64,000 nucleotides of DNA, taken from assembly GCA_964649745.1 (NCBI GenBank), contig CAZYQI010000007.1, positions 1 to 64,000 on the forward strand, written 5' to 3'. Below are positions 17,460-25,773 of this stretch, one piece after another. A program made the translations under genes and the position numbers. This DNA is from CAZEHS01 sp964649745. Lineage in GTDB: Bacteria; Bacillota; Clostridia; Peptostreptococcales; Acidaminobacteraceae. The stretch's first letter is position 1. Every line of letters begins with the position of its first letter. The notes under the pieces were generated by a model. That model saw only the letters and a list, made by a program, of their open reading frames with translations, did not search any database and was not told the DNA's origin.

Positions 17460-18607
17460 TACAGTTCTTTGATTAATTGACCGTAGATTGCGCAGGCTTC
17501 CTCAATTTGAGAAATAGGACAACGCTCGTCCCGCATATGGGCAAGCTTGTATCCGCCGGGGCCGAACCCGATGCAGGGAATGCCCATGGCCACCGGGGTG
17601 ATGGCATTGGTTCCGAAATCCCAGAAGTCGAAGTGCTCCGGGGTCTGATGGCGGACATTCCGGCAGGCGGTTATCAGTGCCTGGGTCAGCACATGGTCCT
17701 TTTCGATTTTCCAAGGGTTGTGCATGGGTTCATACACCAGCTCCGTGCCGGTATATGTGGTATGACGGAGGGTGCCGACCTCCCAGGTGGCGGTTTTGCC
17801 TGCAATAAGGCCGTTCATTTCGGCGGTGACATGGTCCAGGGTTTCGCCGAATGCCAGTCTGCGGTCCAGATAGATGGAACACTGGCTGGGTACCGCATTG
17901 AGGGATGCACTGACGGATGAGATGTCGGACAGTACGATGGTTCCGTGAGGGTCACTTGGCTTACGCAGGGAGTTGTTCAGTGCATCGACCCGGGAAATGA
18001 TCTCTGCCATTTCATACACGGCGTTGACGCCCTTTTCGGGGGCAGATCCGTGGGCGGATACCCCATGGGTGGTGATCCGAATCTGCGCCTTGCCCTTATG
18101 CCCCAGGGTGATCACGTTATTGCTGGGCTCGCAGATGACACAGTAGTCCGGCTTTAAGGACAGCTCCTTGTACAGATGCTTCAAATTCTCGCCGTCGCAG
18201 TATTCTTCGCAGACGGTCCCGGTGACATAAATGGTCTTGCCTTCTATCCAGCCCTTCTCCCTGGCCAAGGCAGCGGCATAGACACTGGCGCAAAGGGCGG
18301 ATTTCATATCCACGCTGCCCCGGCCCCAAAGGAAGCCCTCGGCAATTTCACCGGAAAAGGGGGCGTGCTGCCATTCCTCAGAGTCATGAACCTGGACGGT
18401 ATCCAGATGGGAATCGAACTGGATGATTGTCGGTCCGAGGCCAATCCGACCGACGACATTCCCGGTGGAATCGATAAAGGCCTCGTCGTAATTCAGTTCT
18501 TGCATCTCCTGCAAAACAAGGTGCGCAAAGGTCTGTTCTTCATTGGAGAAGCTGGGTGTCTGTACGGCCTTCTGGGCAAATTGGATAAGTTTCTGATTTT
18601 TAGACAT
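17459..18607 (-). CDS. ygeY: YgeY-type M20 family metallohydrolase
   Basis: Zinc-dependent deacetylase/peptidase of the M20 family, closest by motif to YgeY of the purine and diaminopropionate cluster. Metal ligands are visible in DSHLDT, GRGSVDMK and CEEYCDGENL. Length about 382, normal. The ATG start at 18607 follows GGAAGGAG and lies inside the end of the ammonia-lyase gene (8-base overlap), which indicates translational coupling. In E. coli and clostridia ygeX and ygeY are neighbours, but YgeY's reaction is not established. The stop codon abuts a repeat hairpin. Confidence 0.9.
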   Translation of the reverse strand: MSKNQKLIQFAQKAVQTPSFSNEEQTFAHLVLQEMQELNYDEAFIDSTGNVVGRIGLGPTIIQFDSHLDTVQVHDSEEWQHAPFSGEIAEGFLWGRGSVDMKSALCASVYAAALAREKGWIEGKTIYVTGTVCEEYCDGENLKHLYKELSLKPDYCVICEPSNNVITLGHKGKAQIRITTHGVSAHGSAPEKGVNAVYEMAEIISRVDALNNSLRKPSDPHGTIVLSDISSVSASLNAVPSQCSIYLDRRLAFGETLDHVTAEMNGLIAGKTATWEVGTLRHTTYTGTELVYEPMHNPWKIEKDHVLTQALITACRNVRHQTPEHFDFWDFGTNAITPVAMGIPCIGFGPGGYKLAHMRDERCPISQIEEACAIYGQLIKEL

Positions 18608-19679
18608 TTGCAAGTTCTCCTTCCGTATTGAACAGCAAGATGACGGAGTCGGCGTTCAACTGAAGCTGTTCTCTTTGTTCTGCGTAGAGCGGGTTTGAAA
18701 GCAACTCTTCAATCATACCCAGGCTCACAGCTCCGGACTCGCCGGAGCTGAAGGCGGCATCATCGCCAACAGGGTTCCTGGCCCGGGCCATGCCTTCGAA
18801 GGTGATGGCATCGGCACATGTGATAAAGCTGCTGGCCTTGGCATTCAGAAGCGGATACGTAGAGGGATTCGCCTCTCCGCAGTTAAGCCCTGCCATGGCC
18901 GTATAAGGTTCTCCGCCTATGGCAACGGGTTTGCTCTGACTGGCGGATTCGTAGATGCAGGCTACGGTTTCAGCTTCAATGATGCCGATGAAGGGAAGTG
19001 CGTCCGGAAATCGGTGCTGCAGATACCAGACCACACCGCCGGCCATGGAGCCTACGCCAGCCTGGAGGAACACATGGGTCGGCGATTCATCGATCTGCTC
19101 CAGCGCTTCCTTCGCCATGGTGGAATAGCCCAGTACGATATCATTGGGTATCCGGGTATAGCCGGGCAGCGCCGTGTCCTGAACCAGGTAGGCGTTGTTC
19201 TCCCCGGCGTATTCAGCGGCGTGCCGCACCGTATCATCGTAATTCATGTCGGTGACAATCACCCTGGCATGGTACTGCTCAATGGCTTTGATTCTTCGCT
19301 CTTCGCTGCCTTTGGGCATGAATATGACGGCTTGGTGCCCCAGCGCGTGGGCACGCCACGCCAAGGCCTTGCCGTGATTGCCGTCGGTACAGGATACAAA
19401 GGTGTACGAATCCTTTGGGTCGTCCGTTATAATCCGGTGAAGGGCATAGCTGACCCCTAGACCCTTAAAGGCGTTGAGCCCGAAACGGGCGGATTCATCC
19501 TTCACATAGATGCTCTTAACATTCAGTTTTCCTGCCAGGGATTTCAGGCGGTGGAGCGGCGTCTCGCGATAGGATGTCAGGGATTTATGGAAGTCTTCGA
19601 CATCAGAAAAATTATCGGGCAATTGCTCCAGGTTTTCGTACCCGGTTTGCCGGTTCAATAAGAGTTGTATCGCTGCCAT
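18600..19679 (-). CDS. dpaL: Diaminopropionate ammonia-lyase
   Basis: PLP enzyme (YgeX) that splits 2,3-diaminopropionate into pyruvate and two ammonia. The cofactor lysine is Lys72 in RFGLNAFKGLG. The phosphate-binding region SCTDGNHGKALAW, VTDMNYDDTVR and FLQAGVGSMAGGV are family signatures. Length is about 359 from the ATG at 19679, behind AAAGGGGA at 12 bases; this is shorter than the E. coli enzyme, mainly at the ends. It forms an operon with ygeY and is divergent from an AraC-type regulator. Confidence 0.93.
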   Translation of the reverse strand: MAAIQLLLNRQTGYENLEQLPDNFSDVEDFHKSLTSYRETPLHRLKSLAGKLNVKSIYVKDESARFGLNAFKGLGVSYALHRIITDDPKDSYTFVSCTDGNHGKALAWRAHALGHQAVIFMPKGSEERRIKAIEQYHARVIVTDMNYDDTVRHAAEYAGENNAYLVQDTALPGYTRIPNDIVLGYSTMAKEALEQIDESPTHVFLQAGVGSMAGGVVWYLQHRFPDALPFIGIIEAETVACIYESASQSKPVAIGGEPYTAMAGLNCGEANPSTYPLLNAKASSFITCADAITFEGMARARNPVGDDAAFSSGESGAVSLGMIEELLSNPLYAEQREQLQLNADSVILLFNTEGELANV

Positions 19680-19806
19680 GGTGAGTTCATTCCCCTTTCT
19701 AAATGGTGTTCTTGATCCTGTTAATATCATTGTATTGATTTTTATGTGTTAAAATACAAATATACAGGCTGAAAATATAACTACGTTGACATGGGGCTGA
19801 ATTCAT

Positions 19807-20715
19807 ATGCAGGTATACGACATTGTTCTGGACAGCAATAGAAAAGAGATCACCCGGCATGGGTCCTTCGAATTCCCGCTGGCCGTCTATACAACGCAGG
19901 TCAGGAAAAACATACTGGGATATATTGCCTGGCACTGGCATGAGGAGCTGCAGTTTTGCATTGTAACGGAGGGCATTGTCGATTTCCATATCCGAAATGA
20001 TGTGGTTTCATTGGCGAAGGGCGAGGGGATTTTCATCAATGTCGGGCAGATGCACAAGGCCAAGAATCACAAGGGCAGTGACGGATCGTACATTTGTGTG
20101 GGTTTTAAGCCCAGCCTTCTGACGGGATTTTTGGGAAGTATTATCGATACCCGATACGTTTCACCGTACCTTGCAGCGGAAGCGCCAGCGTACTGTATCC
20201 TGCAAGGGGATCAAACCTGGCATATAAGCATTTTGAATTGGCTGATGGAAATTCATGAGATCTTTGCCCTGCATGAAGAGGGGGGAGAACTGCAGATACA
20301 GATTCTCCTTCTACAAATTTGGCAAGCCCTCGTTAAGGACTTCTTTCGAGTGACCTCCCCAATTGAAGCCAATGTATGGGATCCTCGGATAAAGGTGATG
20401 ATGGATTATATCCACAGGCATTACACGGAAAACATCCGTCTAGATGCCCTTGCGGCCGAGGTGAATCTCTCCAAGAGCGCATGTTGCAGAACCTTCAAGA
20501 AATATGTAAGGTGCACGGTTTTCGAGTATCTGATGGATTATCGACTGACTATGAGCACCGGATTGTTGCTGACCAGCGATGAGCCGATCACCAGTATTGC
20601 CTATCGGTGCGGTTTTGGCAGCACCAGCTATTTCATTGAAAGGTTCAGGATGAAGAGCGGCGTTTCCCCATTGGTATACAGGAAAGAAAATCAAGGCAAG
20701 AAAACGGAAAGCTGA
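19807..20715 (+). CDS. AraC-family transcriptional regulator
   Basis: N-terminal cupin-like sensing domain (HWHEELQFCIVTEGIVDFHI) and C-terminal tandem helix-turn-helix (about 195-295: LDALAAEVNLSKSACCRTFKKYV, then SIAYRCGFGSTSYFIERFRMKSGVSP). The start is ATG with only a weak GGGGCTG upstream. It is divergent from dpaL across 127 bp, so it probably controls the dpaL-ygeY pair. Confidence 0.9.
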   Translation: MQVYDIVLDSNRKEITRHGSFEFPLAVYTTQVRKNILGYIAWHWHEELQFCIVTEGIVDFHIRNDVVSLAKGEGIFINVGQMHKAKNHKGSDGSYICVGFKPSLLTGFLGSIIDTRYVSPYLAAEAPAYCILQGDQTWHISILNWLMEIHEIFALHEEGGELQIQILLLQIWQALVKDFFRVTSPIEANVWDPRIKVMMDYIHRHYTENIRLDALAAEVNLSKSACCRTFKKYVRCTVFEYLMDYRLTMSTGLLLTSDEPITSIAYRCGFGSTSYFIERFRMKSGVSPLVYRKENQGKKTES

Positions 20716-20716
20716 T

Positions 20717-21136
20717 AAAACATCGTATATTTTCACCCGTGTCAGAGAAAACATCCTGTCGTACCTGATCTTCGTTCCGAAAGCGGATATGATCAGCTTG
20801 GTTGAATCCGTCAAAACGGCAAATATGGCCAGTGTTATTCTAGGATGCGCCGTGGTGGGTTTGGAATTGGGCTTTCTCCTAGCCTATCGATCCGGGTGGA
20901 ACATTAGTTCAGCAAGCCTTGTGTCCAATACCCTGGTGGCACTGCTGCTTATTCCGATCGGCCTAGTGATGTACAAAGAGAGCATTACGCTGAATACGAT
21001 GATCGGGGTGTTCTTAAAGGAACTGTCACCCGGCAAAGTCATTGTTGCACGAATGGACGATGAACCCTTTAAGAAAAAGCTGGGGATATCGGACGAACGT
21101 TATGAAGAGATTAAAAAAGCACTGTGTCGCCAATGA
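20717..21136 (+). pseudogene. Chimeric pseudogene: membrane transporter fragment joined to a radical SAM gene tail
   Basis: An open frame beginning before ATG 20789 encodes the C-terminal half of a membrane protein of the EamA/DMT kind (helices around VILGCAVVGLELGFLLAY and LVSNTLVALLLIPIGLVMY, then YKESITLNTMIGVFL). At 21020 it changes abruptly to ELSPGKVIVARMDDEPFKKKLG and the rest of the tail found in the radical SAM gene at 33589. Over 100 bases (21020-21119 against 34162-34261) about 89 are identical. The transporter has lost its N-terminus and last helix. It looks like a recombination product; expression of a 115-residue protein from 20789 is possible but no ribosome site is evident. 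Confidence 0.65.
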
Positions 21137-21150
21137 CAGAACTGGAACGT

Positions 21151-21197
21151 ACAAAAGCCGTCTTATGCCAATTTGATTGGAATGAGACGGCTTTTGT
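21151..21197. terminator. Bidirectional terminator
   Basis: ACAAAAGCCGTCT and AGACGGCTTTTGT pair around a loop. It lies between the chimera and the convergent Rrf2 gene and has A/T tracts for both directions. Confidence 0.85.
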
Positions 21198-21208
21198 GTA
21201 CATACTGA

Positions 21209-21712
21209 TTAGCGTGATTTAGGATTATTGAACCATTCGCTGGTTGCTTTGCCGTGTTCCGCCGGAATCTTATGATCCACCTGCTCTCGAAGCCAGGAAA
21301 GAGTTTTTGTTCGGAGGTAATTCTTCATTTGATCCTCTGCTTCCAGCATGACCACCTTGATCAGACAGGGACACTTCGTATAGCTGTCAGGCAGGTTGTT
21401 TTTATCCAGAAGGATCTCATGCTGTCGAATTTCGGCACATTGGAACAACGGCGTTGTGCCTTCAATGGCTTCGACGATGTCAAGAAAGGTAATGGTATCC
21501 GGCGTCCGTGCCAAGGCATATCCTCCGCTGGCGCCCGGAACGGACTTCACGACACCGGATTTCCTCAGCTTTGTGTAAATCTTCGATAGATACGTTTCGG
21601 AAACACCCTGATAGGTTGCAAGATCCTTGATGGCCACGCTCTTTCCATCAGGAAATTCCGTCATATACAGCAGGCAATGAATTGCATACTCGACGCCGAT
21701 TGAGAATTGCAT
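21209..21712 (-). CDS. Rrf2-family transcriptional regulator
   Basis: Winged-helix regulator of the Rrf2 family: N-terminal MQFSIGVEYAIHCLLYM, recognition helix region VSETYLSKIYTKLRKSGVV and wing GASGGYALAR. Three cysteines in the usual region (one in FQCAEI, two in KCPCLI) could hold an iron-sulfur cluster or act as thiol sensors. About 167 residues from the ATG at 21712 behind GGAGGTGG. Divergent from the flavin-binding protein gene at 21907, which is its likely target. Confidence 0.9.
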   Translation of the reverse strand: MQFSIGVEYAIHCLLYMTEFPDGKSVAIKDLATYQGVSETYLSKIYTKLRKSGVVKSVPGASGGYALARTPDTITFLDIVEAIEGTTPLFQCAEIRQHEILLDKNNLPDSYTKCPCLIKVVMLEAEDQMKNYLRTKTLSWLREQVDHKIPAEHGKATSEWFNNPKSR

Positions 21713-21906
21713 ATGTTCCACCTCCGTGATTTGATTCCATTGTATATCGGTCCAAGTGAAAACGCGGACAATTGGTATCTGTAATATACTAATTATAGAT
21801 TGACTTTCGCAAAATGTCCATGTAGTATTAATACAGACAATGCGTATCCGGAATATCCTAATAAAAGTGGTTGCGCAGTGCAAAATACTCAGTGGAGGTC
21901 ATTGGA

Positions 21907-22281
21907 ATGTTGACAGAGAAATTTTTCGAGGTGCTGCAAAAGGAAGGCGTTGTATCCATCGTATCCTGGGGTCAGGATGAACCCCATATTGTGAACACGT
22001 GGAACTCCTATATCGTGGTGAACCCGGAGGGGGAGCTTCTGATTCCGGCGTACGCAATGCGTAGAACAGAAAAGAACATCACTGTAAACAGCAAGGTTAA
22101 GCTGGCGTTGGGCAGTAAAGAGGTAATGGGCTACAATGACTACCAGGGGTCAGGGCTTGTTATCGAGGGGAATGCCAGGTTCATAGACTGCGGCTCGGAG
22201 TACGAGATGATGAAGGAAAAGTTCTCGTTTCTGACCCGTGTTCTCGTTGTTGCTCCCAGCTCCGTCAAACAGATGCTGTAG
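21907..22281 (+). CDS. Pyridoxamine 5'-phosphate oxidase family FMN-binding protein
   Basis: Split-barrel flavoprotein of 124 residues (WGQDEPHIVNTWNSYIVVNPEGELLIPAYAMRRTEKNI, then GYNDYQGSGLVIEGNARFID). Such small members bind FMN and are general oxidoreductases rather than true vitamin B6 enzymes. The start chosen is ATG 21907 behind GTGGAGGTC. Divergent to Rrf2; followed by a terminator. Confidence 0.85.
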   Translation: MLTEKFFEVLQKEGVVSIVSWGQDEPHIVNTWNSYIVVNPEGELLIPAYAMRRTEKNITVNSKVKLALGSKEVMGYNDYQGSGLVIEGNARFIDCGSEYEMMKEKFSFLTRVLVVAPSSVKQML

Positions 22282-22310
22282 AACCTGAATAAATGCCAAT
22301 AGTACAAACG

Positions 22311-22336
22311 AAAACACCTTTCATGGGTGTTTTTTT
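22311..22336 (+). terminator. Rho-independent terminator
   Basis: AAAACACC / GGTGTTTT hairpin with a 7-base loop and a run of T residues, just before the nitroreductase promoter. Confidence 0.8.
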
Positions 22337-22360
22337 GTTAGGTAAAAACACCCGCATATA

Positions 22361-22411
22361 TATCTTGACATCGAGATATATATGCGGTATTATTATCTTG
22401 AGATCAAGATA
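22361..22411 (+). promoter_or_regulatory. Sigma-A promoter with two MhqR-like operators
   Basis: TTGACA (22365-22370) and TATTAT (22388-22393) are 17 bp apart. Two 18-bp dyads overlap them: 22361-22378 (TATCTTGA-CA-TCGAGATA, one mismatch) covers the -35, and 22394-22411 (TATCTTGA-GA-TCAAGATA, perfect) follows the -10. The half-site resembles the MhqR box of Bacillus subtilis (ATCTCGA). A MarR protein bound here would block RNA polymerase. Confidence 0.85.
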
Positions 22412-22488
22412 TTCACCATCAACCGAAAAAGAACCGGGAACGAACCGACAAAACAAAAATATCTATAGCCACGAGAGGAGCAATAATC

Positions 22489-23088
22489 ATGAGTACTAAA
22501 TTCAAGGAAGCCATCGAAAAGAGACGTTCATACTATCAAATCAGCAAAATTATCCCCAACTCGGATGAGCAAATCCAGGAACTCGTAGAGCATGCTGTGA
22601 AACACACGCCATCGGCCTTCAATTCACAAAGCGGAAGAACCGTGATACTCTTGAAGGAGCATCATGATAAATTATGGCAGATCACACGGGAATCCCTGCG
22701 CGCCATTATTCCTGAAGAACACTTTCAAGCGACAAACGACAAAATCCAATCATTCCAGGATGGATATGGTACGATACTTTTCTTCGACGATCAAAGCGTT
22801 GTGGAAGGTCTCCAGAACCAGTTCCCGACATATAAAGATAATTTCCCGGTATGGGCACAGCAGTCCAACGGCATGCTCCAACTGGTTGTTTGGACAGCTC
22901 TTGAGGCAGAAGGCTTAGGCGCATCCCTGCAGCACTACGGTGAATTGATCCATGATCAGGTTAAAGTGACCTGGGGCATTCCGTCAAGCTGGAAGCTGAT
23001 TGCTCAAATGCCCTTCGGAGCTCAAACGGGTCAACCGGCAGAGAAGGTATTTGAATCGCTACAGGATAGAATTCAGATTTTTAAATAA
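22489..23088 (+). CDS. Nitroreductase family protein, MhqN-like
   Basis: FMN-dependent NAD(P)H oxidoreductase of the small nitroreductase family, 199 residues. The N-terminal RRSYYQ and HTPSAFNSQSGR segments, and the C-terminal GLGASLQHYGELI and MPFG motifs, are family markers. In B. subtilis the similar MhqN belongs to a quinone and azo compound stress regulon under MhqR. Start ATG behind GAGAGGAG. First gene after the operator-flanked promoter, followed by marR and pirin in the same direction. Confidence 0.9.
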   Translation: MSTKFKEAIEKRRSYYQISKIIPNSDEQIQELVEHAVKHTPSAFNSQSGRTVILLKEHHDKLWQITRESLRAIIPEEHFQATNDKIQSFQDGYGTILFFDDQSVVEGLQNQFPTYKDNFPVWAQQSNGMLQLVVWTALEAEGLGASLQHYGELIHDQVKVTWGIPSSWKLIAQMPFGAQTGQPAEKVFESLQDRIQIFK

Positions 23089-23112
23089 TGCGGGAGGGTT
23101 GATCTGTAAAGA

Positions 23113-23164
23113 CCCTGGATCCGTTCAACTAAGCTTCAGATGGGGTTGAAACCCCACCTGAAGC
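23113..23164. repeat. Covarying hairpin repeat, copy 2
   Basis: Same 25-bp leader as at 17408, then a hairpin with GCTTCAG pairing CTGAAGC and GGGGT pairing ACCCC around a short loop. It sits between the nitroreductase and marR genes, within the presumed operon. Confidence 0.75.
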
Positions 23165-23193
23165 AAAGGTTCACTTCATCGAGGAGGTAGGTT

Positions 23194-23640
23194 ATGAGTA
23201 AGCAAGATCTTAAGCTGATGATTTCGTTATCCAGAACATTCAACAGCATGATATTCGCCGTTGAAAAAAGTCTCAAACCCTATGGGCTTACGATCAGTGA
23301 GTTTGGTGTGCTGGAGTACCTGTATCATAAGGGAGAGCAGCCGGTACAGAGGATTGCGGAAAAGATACTGGTAACCAGCGGCACCATAACCTATGTTATC
23401 GACAAGCTTCAAAAGAAGGGTTATGCTGCCCGGAAGCAGTGCGACCATGATAAACGTGTGTACTATGTGCAGCTTACGGCAGAGGGTGAAGCCCTAATTG
23501 TGGATGCGTTTAGGGAGCATGAGCAGTTTCTGGATCGTTTGTTCAAGGGCGTGAATGCGGATGAAAAAAGGGTACTAATCAAGAAGTTGATTGAACTCCA
23601 GGCGTCGATCGGCGCCATTGATGAAGAAGGAGGGAAATAA
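23194..23640 (+). CDS. MarR-family regulator, MhqR-like
   Basis: Winged-helix repressor of 148 residues. Helix-turn-helix in QRIAEKILVTSGTITYVIDKLQKKGYAARK and wing KQCDHDKRVYYVQLTAEG. The N-terminus resembles MhqR, the repressor of quinone-response genes. Start ATG behind GAGGAGG. It most likely binds the paired TATCTTGA dyads at 22361 and 22394 and so controls its own operon. Its single cysteine, in the wing, could sense quinones. Confidence 0.92.
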   Translation: MSKQDLKLMISLSRTFNSMIFAVEKSLKPYGLTISEFGVLEYLYHKGEQPVQRIAEKILVTSGTITYVIDKLQKKGYAARKQCDHDKRVYYVQLTAEGEALIVDAFREHEQFLDRLFKGVNADEKRVLIKKLIELQASIGAIDEEGGK

Positions 23641-23642
23641 AG

Positions 23643-24518
23643 ATGTCGAAAAGAGCGATTGAACTGGTTTTTACGGGTCCTCGTGAACATTGGGTAGGCA
23701 ACGGCTTTCATGTAAGCAATTACTTTCCTTCGGGTCAAAACCTGTTGGAGCGCTTCACACCGTTCATACTGATGGATTACAACGCACCCAAGGAGTTCCC
23801 GCCAAGTGACTCGCCCCGTGGCGTGGGGCAACATCCCCACAGAGGATTCGAGACAGTGACGTTTGCTTTCGAAGGTGCCGTGGAGCACCATGACAACAGG
23901 GGAAACCACGGGATCATCTATCCGGGGGATGTACAGTGGATGACCGCTGCTTCAGGGATCATGCACAAGGAGTATCACGAAAAGGAATTCTCAAAAAAGG
24001 GCGGCTTGTTTCACATGATCCAGCTGTGGGTGAACCTCCCTCAAAAGGACAAGTGGGCGGAGCCGGGCTACCAAGCCATAACCTATGGGGAAATGGGGAA
24101 GGTGAATCTGCCGGACGGTCTGGGCACCGTAACGGTCGTAGCAGGAGCTTACGACGGCGTGAAAGGCCCGGCCAAATCCTTCACACCAATGAATATCTAT
24201 ATAGCCGACTTAAAGAAAAACGGAATAATGACCATCAATGAGCCAGGTCATTTTAACTTCGGAATGCTGGTGTTGGAGGGTGAGATTCGTGTGAATGGTG
24301 AAGCCTGCAAGGCGAAGGATTTTGTGCTCTTTAAAAATGAAGAGGGTGAGGTTCTGGTGGAAGCAGTCAGCGAAAATGCGAAAATCTTCGTGTTGAGCGG
24401 TGAGCCAATCAATGAACCGATTGCGGCTGGAGGACCTTTCGTCATGAACACAAGGGAAGAACTACAGCAGGCAAACGAAGATTTTCGGAATGGGAAGTTT
24501 GGCACGGAGGATTTCTAA
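23643..24518 (+). CDS. Pirin family protein
   Basis: Double cupin protein of 291 residues. The metal-binding residues are in QHPHRGFETVTF and the GIMHKEYHEK segment; EGAVEHHDNRGNHG links them. Bacterial pirins such as YhhW have quercetin 2,3-dioxygenase activity; other roles are known. It starts two bases after the marR stop with AGAAGGAGGG ahead, so it is part of the nitroreductase-marR operon. Confidence 0.93.
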   Translation: MSKRAIELVFTGPREHWVGNGFHVSNYFPSGQNLLERFTPFILMDYNAPKEFPPSDSPRGVGQHPHRGFETVTFAFEGAVEHHDNRGNHGIIYPGDVQWMTAASGIMHKEYHEKEFSKKGGLFHMIQLWVNLPQKDKWAEPGYQAITYGEMGKVNLPDGLGTVTVVAGAYDGVKGPAKSFTPMNIYIADLKKNGIMTINEPGHFNFGMLVLEGEIRVNGEACKAKDFVLFKNEEGEVLVEAVSENAKIFVLSGEPINEPIAAGGPFVMNTREELQQANEDFRNGKFGTEDF

Positions 24519-24666
24519 AGCCGATTTCAGAAAGTAAATAAATTCCTTTAGAAAAAATGCAGCGAAATACGTAGAGACGGTAGAGGCTCAATTGGTGGAT
24601 GCGTGTATGATCACTTCAGCGATGATATAATGTTTTAAAACTGCACTTCCACGAAGGAGTCCTTTG

Positions 24667-25533
24667 ATGAACGCACGAACCCGAAGCCTAGCCGAAATTC
24701 ATATTGCTGTTGTATTCTTTGGGCTGGCCGGACTTTTCGGCAAGCTCATTTCCTTGTCGCCTTTGGTAATTGTATTCGGACGGGTCTTTTTCGCTTCGTT
24801 GTTCTTGATTGTGCTGCTGCGCATTCAAAAGCAGACCTTACGTTTGGAAAACAGGCGAGATTACCTTCTGTTTTTACTTTTAGGACTGGTTTTGGCCATT
24901 CATTGGGTAACGTTTTTTCTGTCCATTCAACTTTCAACGGTGGCCATCGGCCTCTTAACCTTTTCAAGCTTCCCCGTGTTTGTAACCTTTATGGAACCTG
25001 TTTTCTTTAAAACGCGGCTTCGGCCTGCGAACATCCTGCTGGCTTTTATTACAGTTATCGGCGTTGCGCTGGTGATTCCAAGCTTCCACTTTGAAAGCGC
25101 CATGACTCAGGGGGCACTGTGGGGGATTGCTTCGGGTTTCACCTTTGCATGTCTTTCGCTTCTCAATAAGAACTTTGTCAGTCGCTACCCCAGTCCCCTG
25201 ATTTCGTTCTATCAATGCAGTATTGCTTCATTGGTCCTGTTGCCGTTTGTAGGGATGCTTCATCCAACTCTGGAGCCCAGAAATATTCTACTCCTGGCTG
25301 TTCTGGGAATTGTGTTCACCGGCGTGTCCCATACCCTGTTCATCAACGGCATGAAGCACGTGAAGGCTCAGACAGCCAGCATCATTGCCAGCCTGGAACC
25401 GGTGTACGGAATCGTGGCAGCCCTGTTTCTTTTCGGCGAAGTACCGAGTTTGCGTGGGGTGATAGGGGGACTGATCATCCTGGGTACTGCGGCGTATTCA
25501 ACACGTAAGTCTGACGCAGCCCATTCTGAATGA
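24667..25533 (+). CDS. EamA/DMT family transporter
   Basis: Drug/metabolite transporter superfamily membrane protein, 288 residues with ten predicted helices in two EamA repeats (LAEIHIAVVFFGLAGLFGKLI; then GIASGFTFACLSLLNKNFV). The second repeat ends with LEPVYGIVAALFLFGEVPSLRGVIGG, the family signature. Start ATG after GAAGGAG at seven bases. Substrate unknown; metabolite or amino acid export is usual. Stands alone. Confidence 0.92.
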   Translation: MNARTRSLAEIHIAVVFFGLAGLFGKLISLSPLVIVFGRVFFASLFLIVLLRIQKQTLRLENRRDYLLFLLLGLVLAIHWVTFFLSIQLSTVAIGLLTFSSFPVFVTFMEPVFFKTRLRPANILLAFITVIGVALVIPSFHFESAMTQGALWGIASGFTFACLSLLNKNFVSRYPSPLISFYQCSIASLVLLPFVGMLHPTLEPRNILLLAVLGIVFTGVSHTLFINGMKHVKAQTASIIASLEPVYGIVAALFLFGEVPSLRGVIGGLIILGTAAYSTRKSDAAHSE

Positions 25534-25618
25534 TCCATTACGGATATCTCATTTAGAAAAAAGTGTAATAGAGATTGCGGATTTTTGAAAAGTGGAACTG
25601 TTTGTTTTGTTTCAGCAA

Positions 25619-25667
25619 AAGAGTCTCTCACCTGAAAATACTGGGTGGGAGACTCTTGTCGTTTTTT
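25619..25667. terminator. Hairpin terminator between convergent genes
   Basis: AAGAGTCTCTCACC and GGTGGGAGACTCTT pair, followed on the plus side by GTCGTTTTTTG. It can end the transporter transcript and, on the minus strand, the phosphonate operon about 100 bases beyond phnX. Confidence 0.8.
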
Positions 25668-25773
25668 GAAGAATTGCGGAGTGCACAACTTTCTATTAGG
25701 AGATCTTTAGCTTGAAATGATCGGAGGCGGTTAACTCGCCGACAGTGGAGTTATTGACGTATCGCCGTATACC

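Noticed and set aside
24501..24520. TTGGCACG-like sequence near the end of the pirin gene.
   Set aside because: No TTGC at the -12 spacing, and it lies within the coding region.
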